Positions 8,087 through 15,195 of a DNA stretch of 64,000 bases are shown here, in pieces; positions within the stretch are counted from its first letter, which is position 1; every line of letters starts with the position of its first letter. The notes under the pieces were generated by a model, which saw only the letters and a program-made list of their open reading frames with translations, was not told the origin of the DNA and did not search any database. The translations under genes were made by a program, and so were the position numbers. The stretch comes from Bacteroidetes bacterium HGW-Bacteroidetes-7 (GTDB lineage Bacteria > Bacteroidota > Bacteroidia > Bacteroidales > UBA932), in assembly GCA_002842465.1 (NCBI GenBank), contig PHDA01000001.1, positions 94,472-158,471 on the forward strand. Reading direction: 5' to 3'.

Positions 8087-9238
8087 TTACTTATAAGTGT
8101 ATTTTAAAATAACATAGTTATCATCTATGTTGATGGTTGATAATGCAATTTGTTGACTACTACTTAGGATAGATTTATTTACAAATTGACTTAAATATTT
8201 TGGGGGAATGCAGAGATAATGAAATTCTTTATAGGAATACCCTGAAAAAACTTGAACCCCTTCTTTTGTTTTGTGAAACACATGTGTTTTATCCAAAATT
8301 TTATCAAAAGCTAAGGTCATTATTCTTCCCCTGAAATTGAAATTTGAGATTACAAACCTATCAGATTCTGTGCACAATAGAAAGCTTGAAGCGTATTTAA
8401 AAGAAATTGTGTTACCCAAACGATAATAATAAATATCGTTCTCGTTTTTTGGCACTTCTGACAATTTAAAACTGTACTTGCCAAAATCCCACAAGTACTT
8501 TGCAAAAATTGAGAGAGATGAAGTATCAATTGAATAAATATTTCCATTGTGTCCCTCATAAAAACGAACTGTATCGTTGAACCTAACAAATGGAGACATA
8601 GCGAATTTTAAGGTGCTTTTTATTAAAATATAATCGGGTAGAGTATAGTCTGTTTTAACCACTTTATTTTCTTTTGTAGAATAATATATAAGCTTTTTAT
8701 CGTTAAATATTGAAAAAAAAACATAGTAATCATCAGAAAGACGCTCAAACAGATGAGTGGACTTTGTGCTATCTTTAAGATTGAATGAATCGACGAAATC
8801 AGCATCGTCTATGGTATAGCGATAAAGTGTGCCGGTTGGACATAGTAGTTCTATGGTTCTGTTATGTCGATTTATTCCAAAATCGCTAAGAAGCGAGTAC
8901 TCTCCTGGTCCACGCCCTCTTTTATTAATTGTTGAGATATATTTCCCACCTGAGTCATATTTTTGTATTAAATGTTGTTTACTATCAAGAATATAAATGA
9001 AATCCTCGTATGGAACAACTTTAACAAAATTCATTTGACTTAGTAAAGAGAGGTTTGAAGTTTCTAATGGTATTATCTCAATCTTTGAAAAGATATCAAA
9101 AAATGATAAGGAATCTTTAATGTTATCCAATTCAATCGGGATAAGATCATTTTCTAAAATATTATTTGTATGACTCTTGCACCCATATGCAAAAAGTAGG
9201 TTAAGAATCAGTACTGATTTAATTATTATGTATTTCAT
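8087..9238 (-). CDS. 6-bladed beta-propeller lipoprotein
   Basis: A 383-residue lipoprotein: signal peptide, lipobox FAYGC with Cys20, then a beta-propeller body. It contains STINKRGRGPGEYSLLSD, the same motif as in the propeller lipoprotein at 3923-5071. It is followed after 4 bases by the CxxC protein gene and preceded on the same strand by two secreted cysteine-rich peptides. In Bacteroidetes such propellers often neighbour small NVEALA-type peptides, but the function of that pairing is not established. The likely location is the periplasm or outer membrane. Confidence 0.75.
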   Translation of the reverse strand: MKYIIIKSVLILNLLFAYGCKSHTNNILENDLIPIELDNIKDSLSFFDIFSKIEIIPLETSNLSLLSQMNFVKVVPYEDFIYILDSKQHLIQKYDSGGKYISTINKRGRGPGEYSLLSDFGINRHNRTIELLCPTGTLYRYTIDDADFVDSFNLKDSTKSTHLFERLSDDYYVFFSIFNDKKLIYYSTKENKVVKTDYTLPDYILIKSTLKFAMSPFVRFNDTVRFYEGHNGNIYSIDTSSLSIFAKYLWDFGKYSFKLSEVPKNENDIYYYRLGNTISFKYASSFLLCTESDRFVISNFNFRGRIMTLAFDKILDKTHVFHKTKEGVQVFSGYSYKEFHYLCIPPKYLSQFVNKSILSSSQQIALSTINIDDNYVILKYTYK

Positions 9239-9562
9239 AGCATTAGTGCCCGTTTAAGTTGATTAAAATGGAACGAGTTTGCTGAGTATTATCTAAATAT
9301 ATATAGATACTATAGGGCAATTGCAAAATCAATTGTTTCCAGTATTTATGACAATTCATTAGCTTAATTCGTATTAAGATATATAGAACATAAATTATTC
9401 GATTAAAGTTTTTACTTGATTCTTGGTTTTTCTTTGATATCGTTATGAAAAATTAAAAGCATTTTAATAATATTGTCGCAAGATGTTAAGATTTAATCAG
9501 CATATATGGTTTAATCTAGCGAAAACGGGTCACTACTGTTTAATAAAAATATTTTTTAAAAA
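9239..9562. other. Intergenic stretch, no gene seen
   Basis: 324 bases, strongly AT-rich, between the propeller lipoprotein and the first cysteine-rich peptide gene. The only structure noticed is a short inverted repeat ATCTA / TAGAT (9291-9295 and 9304-9308) around an alternating AT tract. I see no coding frame, RNA gene or terminator. Confidence 0.6.
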
Positions 9563-9871
9563 TTATCCCATTACTCCAGGTTGACATAAGTTAAGTAATA
9601 TTACAATTACTCTGCTACAATTATCTGAGGGATTGCCTGAAAAAACGCAATCAAATGGACATGGGTCAAAAAGAGAACCAGTTGGGAAAATATAGAAACA
9701 ACGACCGGAATTACCAGCACTACAAGTTATTTCAGCACCGGGTAGCATACCCCCTTCTGCTTCATCTGTATCATCAGCTGGGGGCTCTTGAGCGATCATA
9801 TTGTTTGTAGTCATTAATACAAACGAGCTTGTAAGTATTAAAAAGAAGATTATTATTTTTTTGTTTAACAT
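9563..9871 (-). CDS. Small secreted six-cysteine peptide, paralog 1
   Basis: 102 residues. Residues 1-28 are a signal peptide ending in NNMIAQ-E. An acidic spacer (DDTDEAEGG) follows, then a cysteine-rich C-terminus. The cysteine spacing is C-x7-C-x12-C-x3-C-x9-C-x10-C, beginning ITCSAGNSGRC. The paralog at 9923-10216 has the same spacing for the first five. The ITCS..GGRC-like element recalls the C-termini of NVEALA-family Bacteroidetes peptides, although the NVEALA motif itself is absent. It is probably exported and disulfide-bonded. Function unknown; the downstream genes encode a propeller lipoprotein and a CxxC membrane protein. Confidence 0.65.
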   Translation of the reverse strand: MLNKKIIIFFLILTSSFVLMTTNNMIAQEPPADDTDEAEGGMLPGAEITCSAGNSGRCFYIFPTGSLFDPCPFDCVFSGNPSDNCSRVIVILLNLCQPGVMG

Positions 9872-9922
9872 AACATTGATAATATTAGATTTTTAATATA
9901 AAAATACTTTCATAATTTAGCA

Positions 9923-10216
9923 TTAACATAGGTGTCCGTACTGTAATCTAAAAAGCGCTAAGCTACAATGATCTGAAGGGTTGCCTGTGTAAATACAAGA
10001 AAATGGACATGGATCAAAAATTGACCCAGTTAGAAAAATACGGAAACAGTGACCGGAATTGCCAGCGCTACAAGTTATTACAGCACCAGGTAGCATGCCC
10101 CCATCTGCTTCATCTGTATCATCTACTGGGGGCTCTTGAGCTATAATATTGTTAGTTGTCATTAATACAAACGAGCTTGTAAGTATAAAAAAGAATACTA
10201 TTATTTTTTTTAACAT
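9923..10216 (-). CDS. Small secreted six-cysteine peptide, paralog 2
   Basis: 97 residues starting at the ATG at 10216; an upstream in-frame methionine would add an unlikely 47-residue extension ahead of the signal peptide. The signal peptide (MLKKIIVFFF to NNIIAQ-E) and acidic spacer nearly match the neighbouring paralog. Cysteine spacing is C-x7-C-x12-C-x3-C-x9-C-x12-C. The first 45 residues and the sequence just upstream of both starts (ATAACATTGAT, CTTTCATAAT, TAGCAT) are alike, so gene and leader were duplicated together. The C-termini after the fifth cysteine have diverged. Confidence 0.65.
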   Translation of the reverse strand: MLKKIIVFFFILTSSFVLMTTNNIIAQEPPVDDTDEADGGMLPGAVITCSAGNSGHCFRIFLTGSIFDPCPFSCIYTGNPSDHCSLALFRLQYGHLC

Positions 10217-10569
10217 AACATTGATATTATTAAATATAAAGAACACTTTCATAATGTAGCATATTAACGCAGATGCCTGTAAAATAATAAGCGTTAACGA
10301 GACAAAGACTCGCTTTAAGCAGGAGCTTATAAAATTCAATGAATATTGAATTAGCAATAATATATATACCTTTGTATGCCGTTTTGTTTATTAAGTTAAT
10401 AAATCCGTTTCCTTTGCAGAGGGTTGGTTTTGTTGGTTAAATTCAAAACGGTTTTTTAGTTTGCAGGACTAAAAGCATTTTCACTATTTAACCATTGTGT
10501 CAGCAAATCTGCTTATTATGCTTACTGACAGATATTTTGCCAAACATAATAAAAAAGATTGATAAATTT

Positions 10570-10602
10570 GCTGACAAAATGCTGACAAAATGCTGACAAA
10601 AT
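10570..10602. repeat. 11-bp tandem repeat, three copies
   Basis: The unit GCTGACAAAAT is repeated three times head to tail, followed by a partial fourth copy (GCTGA). The first copy overlaps one arm of the 11-bp inverted repeat described for this intergenic region. Confidence 0.9.
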
Positions 10603-10681
10603 GCTGATTATGTGAATAATTACACTGCAGCAAATCGCTAAAACCATTAATGGATACTTGTAGTTACGAAAGTTTGAGCAT

Positions 10682-10708
10682 AAAAAAATCAGGCCGGGAA
10701 ACGACCTG
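10682..10708 (-). terminator. Intrinsic terminator of ychF
   Basis: On the minus strand CAGGTCG pairs with CGGCCTG (one G-U pair, short loop), followed by seven T. It lies about 40 bases after the ychF stop. On the plus strand a T-rich stretch also follows the hairpin, so it may work in both directions. Confidence 0.8.
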
Positions 10709-10746
10709 AATATTTTTTATTTTTTTAAATCTAAAGCGTTGTATGA

Positions 10747-11850
10747 TTATACATTAAAGCGGAAATGCATAATGTCGCCATCCTGAACAACGTACTCTTT
10801 GCCCTCAACAGCCATTTTACCGGCATCTTTGCAGGCGGCTTCGCTGCCATATTTAACGTAATCGTTATATTTGATAACCTCTGCGCGGATAAATCCCTTT
10901 TCGAAATCGGTATGGATAATTCCGGCAGACTGAGGGGCTTTGATTCCTCTTACAAATGTCCAGGCGCGAACCTCCTGTATCCCTGCTGTGAAGTAGGTTT
11001 CAAGGTTTAAAAGTGCATAAGCTGAGCGGATAAGTCGTGAAACGCCTGATGAGTCAAGGCCAAGTTCTGATAGAAACATCTCCCTCTCTTCAAAGCTTTC
11101 AAGTTCTGCAATTTCAGACTCGATTTTGGCTGCCACTACCAGCAACTGAGCATCTTCGTCCTTTATTGCCTCTTTAACCATCTCTACATATTTATTGCCA
11201 TTTTTTGCAGATGCCTCATCTACATTGCAGACATACATAACAGGTTTATTGGTGAGCAGGAAGAGCTCTTTTGCCATTTTTGCATCTTCGGCATTGTCAA
11301 AAATAACTGTTCTTGCAGATTTTCCCTGAACAAGAGCATCCTTAATCTTAACCAGGATTTCGTACATCCTCTTTGCGTTTTTGTCACCACCTGTTTGTGC
11401 CTGTTTGTGCACTTTGGAAATGCGGCTTTCAACTGTATCAAGGTCTTTAATCTGAAGTTCTGTATCAATTATCTCTTTGTCCCTTACAGGGTTTACAGAT
11501 CCGTCAACGTGAACTATGTTGGGGTCGTCAAAACATCTGAGTACATGTAAAATGGCATCGGTTTCACGGATATTTCCAAGAAATTGATTTCCAAGTCCCT
11601 CTCCTTTACTAGCGCCCTTTACAAGCCCTGCAATATCTACAATCTCAACGGTTGCAGGAATAACCCTTTGGGGTTTTACAAGCTTTTCCAGTACCTGGAG
11701 CCTTTCGTCAGGAACTATTGTTGATCCTATGTTTGGTTCTATAGTGCAGAAGGGGAAGTTTGCAGACTGGGCTTTCCCTGAGCTGATGCAATTAAAAAGT
11801 GTCGATTTACCAACGTTTGGGAGCCCCACTATTCCGCATTGAAGTGCCAT
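10747..11850 (-). CDS. ychF: Ribosome-binding ATPase/GTPase YchF
   Basis: A 367-residue Obg-superfamily P-loop protein, full length for YchF. It has G1 GLPNVGKS at residues 8-15, G3 DIAGLVKGASKGEGLG, and a G4 reading NVDE instead of NKxD, the change linked to ATP preference in YchF/OLA1. The C-terminal part is the TGS-like domain ending in GDIMHFRFNV. It is a cytoplasmic protein associated with ribosomes and stress responses. It is monocistronic here, ending in an intrinsic terminator. Confidence 0.97.
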   Translation of the reverse strand: MALQCGIVGLPNVGKSTLFNCISSGKAQSANFPFCTIEPNIGSTIVPDERLQVLEKLVKPQRVIPATVEIVDIAGLVKGASKGEGLGNQFLGNIRETDAILHVLRCFDDPNIVHVDGSVNPVRDKEIIDTELQIKDLDTVESRISKVHKQAQTGGDKNAKRMYEILVKIKDALVQGKSARTVIFDNAEDAKMAKELFLLTNKPVMYVCNVDEASAKNGNKYVEMVKEAIKDEDAQLLVVAAKIESEIAELESFEEREMFLSELGLDSSGVSRLIRSAYALLNLETYFTAGIQEVRAWTFVRGIKAPQSAGIIHTDFEKGFIRAEVIKYNDYVKYGSEAACKDAGKMAVEGKEYVVQDGDIMHFRFNV

Positions 11851-12049
11851 TTTATAAAAGTATTATTATTTGAGGGTGCGAAATTAACAAAAAAAGGGGG
11901 ATAATTCTATAATTGAATAAAATGTGTTTAAAATCAGATAATTGTGACAACAGAGGTCTACTTGTTTTCTGATTGGATATTAATTTTACCCTGTTATAAA
12001 CAACAATTCTCTCCGGCGTTTTTTCTCCGAAACTTAAACTGTCTTTAAC

Positions 12050-13108
12050 GTGAAAACTAAACGACTTTTATTGACAATAGCAGCAATTACTCTTTTGTTT
12101 CCCGTACTATCGGGGCAGCAGAGAGATAGTTCAACCGGTAGTGGAGGATTTCGGGGCAGTTATTTTGTCTTCTGGAATCTTGAAAATTTTTTTGATACTA
12201 AATCGGAGGTTGGAAGTGTTCAATCAGAAGAGAGGAGTGCTCTACAAGAATTTTCTGCCTTTGGTAAGATGAGATGGGGGCGGAGGAGGTTTGTTGTCAA
12301 GAGGGATGCAATTGCCAAAACTATTATGGATATGGGAGAGGGGAGTTTCCCTCTGTTTGTCGGGGTGGCGGAGGTTGAGAACAGATATGTCCTTAACTCT
12401 CTCATATATGATTCGCCTCTTAGTTTTGCGAGGTACGGTATAATTCACAAAGATTCGCCGGATATCAGGGGAATTGATGTTGCTTTGCTTTACAGAAGGG
12501 ATATATTCAGGCCGCTTTCAACAAGGTTTATAGAGGTTGCTCTGCCAGATACTACAAGAAAAACGAGAGATATTCTTTATACCAAAGGGGTAGTTGATAA
12601 TCTGGACACGCTACATATTTTTATTAACCACTGGCCATCAAAATTCGGGGGTGAAAAATTGTCGCGGCCGGCCAGGGAGGCAGCTGCTTATGCGTTGAAA
12701 AGGGTGTGTGACTCTTTGCTTGATGTAAACAGCAGAGCAAATATTATTGTGGCAGGTGATTTTAACGATACTCCCGATTCAGAAACCATGAAATTGTTTC
12801 CCAGATTGATAAATCTTGCCGGCCGCCGTCATGAAAACAGGGAGGGAACCATCAAGTACCGGGGTGTGTGGGAGCTTATAGATCAGATTCTTATCTCAGA
12901 AAATCTTTTGTGTAGTGATGAGCCCCTCTTTACCGATGTTTCTCATTTTTCAATCTTCAAGGCCCCCTATTTGCTTGAGAGAGATAAAGCATTTACCGGA
13001 TTGAAGCCTAAAAGGACATATATCGGGCCGCGATACAACGGAGGAGTAAGTGACCATCTGCCGGTGAGGCTGCTCATTTATTTTTATACCTTTGCACCAT
13101 GTATGTAA
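12050..13108 (+). CDS. Secreted endonuclease/exonuclease/phosphatase family protein
   Basis: 352 residues with an N-terminal signal peptide (LLLTIAAITLLFPVLSGQ). The fold shows in the motifs in order: FWNLENFFDT near residue 42, GVAEVENR (the metal-binding Glu), FINHWPSK, AGDFNDTPDS (the catalytic Asp-Asn pair), and GGVSDHLPV (the Asp-His near the end). Substrate is unknown; relatives include nucleases and phosphoesterases. It starts with GTG at 12050, and its last 10 bases overlap the start of rsmA, so they are co-expressed. An exported copy suggests a role in the periplasm or outside the cell. Confidence 0.85.
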   Translation: MKTKRLLLTIAAITLLFPVLSGQQRDSSTGSGGFRGSYFVFWNLENFFDTKSEVGSVQSEERSALQEFSAFGKMRWGRRRFVVKRDAIAKTIMDMGEGSFPLFVGVAEVENRYVLNSLIYDSPLSFARYGIIHKDSPDIRGIDVALLYRRDIFRPLSTRFIEVALPDTTRKTRDILYTKGVVDNLDTLHIFINHWPSKFGGEKLSRPAREAAAYALKRVCDSLLDVNSRANIIVAGDFNDTPDSETMKLFPRLINLAGRRHENREGTIKYRGVWELIDQILISENLLCSDEPLFTDVSHFSIFKAPYLLERDKAFTGLKPKRTYIGPRYNGGVSDHLPVRLLIYFYTFAPCM

Positions 13109-13902
13109 GGGCAAAAAAGGCGTTGGGTCAGCATTTTCTAAAAGACCCCAAAATTGCGAAGCGCATTGTGGATTCGCTGGTGCTATCTGATTATAATGAG
13201 AATAACAAGATTGATGTAATTGAGGTAGGCCCCGGAACCGGCGTTCTTACTCAGTTTCTAGCCAACGAACCTGCAATAAACCTTAAGCTGGTTGAGATTG
13301 ATTCTGAGTCGGTAGAGTTCCTAAAAATTCACTATCCTGCACTCGAGAGTTCACTTTTCGAGGATGATTTTCTTAGAATGGAACTTGATGATATATTTAA
13401 AGGAGAGTTTATGGTGATAGGGAATTTCCCTTACAACATCTCTTCGCAGATTTTCTTCAAGGTTCTTGACTATAAAGGGAGGGTTCCGCAGGTTGTGGGA
13501 ATGGTGCAGAAAGAGGTGGCCGAAAGGTTGGCCTCTCCTCCGGGCAAAAAGGCTTACGGCATACTATCTGTTTTGCTACAGGCATGGTATTCAATTGAGT
13601 ATCTTTTTACTGTTGATGAGAATGAGTTTATTCCGCCGCCTAAGGTTAAATCGGCTGTTATCAGACTGAGGAGAAATTCAAGAGAGTCTTTGGGGTGTGA
13701 CGAGGCTCTTTTCAAGGCTGTAATAAAGACCTCTTTCAACCAAAGGCGCAAGACCATAAGAAACTCTCTCAAGCCGCTTATTGGTGGTTTAGTTTTACCT
13801 GAGAGTTATCTCTTTGCCAAAAGACCTGAACAGCTCTCTGTTGAGGAGTTTGTAGAGCTTACGCTAATTGTTAACTCACTCAAAGAGACCCAAACTACCT
13901 AA
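13099..13902 (+). CDS. rsmA: 16S rRNA (adenine1518-N6/1519-N6)-dimethyltransferase
   Basis: A 267-residue KsgA/RsmA enzyme that dimethylates two adenines in the 3' hairpin of 16S rRNA during 30S maturation. It shows the N-terminal KKALGQHFLKD, the SAM-binding EVGPGTG, and the catalytic GNFPYNIS (family consensus N-L/F-P-Y-N-I). The C-terminal helical domain is complete. The ATG at 13099 lies inside the end of the upstream endonuclease-family gene. Confidence 0.97.
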   Translation: MYVRAKKALGQHFLKDPKIAKRIVDSLVLSDYNENNKIDVIEVGPGTGVLTQFLANEPAINLKLVEIDSESVEFLKIHYPALESSLFEDDFLRMELDDIFKGEFMVIGNFPYNISSQIFFKVLDYKGRVPQVVGMVQKEVAERLASPPGKKAYGILSVLLQAWYSIEYLFTVDENEFIPPPKVKSAVIRLRRNSRESLGCDEALFKAVIKTSFNQRRKTIRNSLKPLIGGLVLPESYLFAKRPEQLSVEEFVELTLIVNSLKETQTT

Positions 13903-13914
13903 AAGAGACTCAAA

Positions 13915-15186
13915 CTACTTAGAGTTTATAGCATCAACAGGGTTGAGGTTGGCTGCGGTATATGCAGGAAGGAAGCCCGATACAATACCAATCACAGACG
14001 AGATTAAGAGTCCTCTGATAATATTATATGCACTCAATTGCATAGGAAAGGAGTCGTTACTGCCCACTGCAAGCACAAGAAGTGAAACAAACAGTATTCC
14101 CACAGCTCCGCCGGCTAATGCCAGTACCGCTGCCTCAGCCAGAAACTGAGTAAGAATTGTATATTTTTTAGCCCCCAGTGCTTTCTGAATCCCAATTAGG
14201 TTTGTGCGCTCTTTTACCGAAACAAACATGATGTTTGCAATTCCGAAACCTCCGATCAGTATTGAGAATCCTCCGATTATCCATCCGGCTAGGTTTATTC
14301 CGCCAAAAATCTCTTTTGTTGAGTTGAGCAGGAATGTCATTTCGTTAAGGGCGAAATTATCTTTTTGCTTTGGTTTGAGTCTTCTTACGGCTCTCATCAA
14401 CTGCCTCATCTCCTGAATAAATTCGTCTCGGGATATATTATCCTGAGGTTTGAGGCATATCATTGCAGAGGAGCGCTTTACATTAAAGAGTGTGCCGGCA
14501 TAACTATAAGGGACCAAAACAGAGTTGTCTGTATCGAATATGTTTACAATGCTTTCTCCGGATTTTCTCATAACACCAATAACTCTTGTATTGCTGTTTC
14601 CCAGCTTTATGATTTTGTTAATAGGGTCTTCTCCTTTAAAGAGGTTCTCTGCAACTTCATATCCAATAATTGCCACAGGAATTGAGGACTGAGTCTCTGA
14701 CATAGAAAAGTATCTTCCGGTTTCGATCTCAACATTTGCCACTTTATCCCACTCAAAAGTAGGGGCAGTTATGAAGCCTCCGGTAAAGGTGTTTCGGCGA
14801 TATTTTACAGAGAGATTTGTAAAGGTTACAAAAGCAACGGATTCCAGTGTTTTTGAGTTTGCTTTAAGAAACAGATACTCTTCGTATTTTGGAGTAGGTC
14901 TGGTGCGAAACTCCCACCATTTGTACTCTTCACCCTCTTCGGGTGCAAAAGGAAGCTCCTGTACGTAAACCGTTGTAGAGCCAAAGCTGTTAAGTCCTCT
15001 TTCGACATTGCTCTGAAGGGCATCAATGGCGGTAAAAACTGTAACGATGGAAAATATACCTATGGTCACACCAAACAGCGACAAAAATGTCCTGAACTTG
15101 TCACCTTTAAGTGAACCGAAAGCAAACGATATGCTCTCGATCATAAGTTTGAAAATCATCTGGATTCTTCTGTAATAACTTGCCAT
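13915..15186 (-). CDS. MacB/FtsX-type ABC transporter permease
   Basis: 423 residues. There is an N-terminal membrane segment after a short cytoplasmic leader (TFLSLFGVTIGIFSIVTVFTAI), a large periplasmic MacB_PCD domain of about residues 50-270, and three C-terminal membrane segments in an FtsX domain. The FtsX part includes RTNLIGIQKALGAKKYTIL, typical of the MacB coupling loop. No ATPase or membrane-fusion gene is adjacent, so the partner must be elsewhere. It may export lipids, lipoproteins or drugs; the substrate cannot be told. It ends 9 bases before mutS on the same strand in reading order and is probably co-transcribed with it. Confidence 0.9.
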   Translation of the reverse strand: MASYYRRIQMIFKLMIESISFAFGSLKGDKFRTFLSLFGVTIGIFSIVTVFTAIDALQSNVERGLNSFGSTTVYVQELPFAPEEGEEYKWWEFRTRPTPKYEEYLFLKANSKTLESVAFVTFTNLSVKYRRNTFTGGFITAPTFEWDKVANVEIETGRYFSMSETQSSIPVAIIGYEVAENLFKGEDPINKIIKLGNSNTRVIGVMRKSGESIVNIFDTDNSVLVPYSYAGTLFNVKRSSAMICLKPQDNISRDEFIQEMRQLMRAVRRLKPKQKDNFALNEMTFLLNSTKEIFGGINLAGWIIGGFSILIGGFGIANIMFVSVKERTNLIGIQKALGAKKYTILTQFLAEAAVLALAGGAVGILFVSLLVLAVGSNDSFPMQLSAYNIIRGLLISSVIGIVSGFLPAYTAANLNPVDAINSK

Positions 15187-15195
15187 ATATCCTCC

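Larger units (their letters stand above)
10217..10746. other. Intergenic region with short repeats
   Basis: 530 bases between the peptide genes and ychF. It holds a perfect 11-bp inverted repeat (TGTCAGCAAAT at 10498-10508, ATTTGCTGACA at 10566-10576), three tandem copies of GCTGACAAAAT (10570-10602), and the ychF terminator. A -7-like element on the plus strand (TACCTTTG, 10367-10374) faces toward the terminator, so a plus-strand RNA of about 330 bases is possible but unproven. No convincing coding frame. Confidence 0.5.

Noticed and set aside
9563..10216. RiPP (lanthipeptide or sactipeptide) precursor cluster
   Set aside because: The peptides have Sec-type signal sequences and no modification enzyme (LanM, radical SAM, YcaO) or dedicated exporter is nearby; disulfide-bonded secreted peptides fit better.
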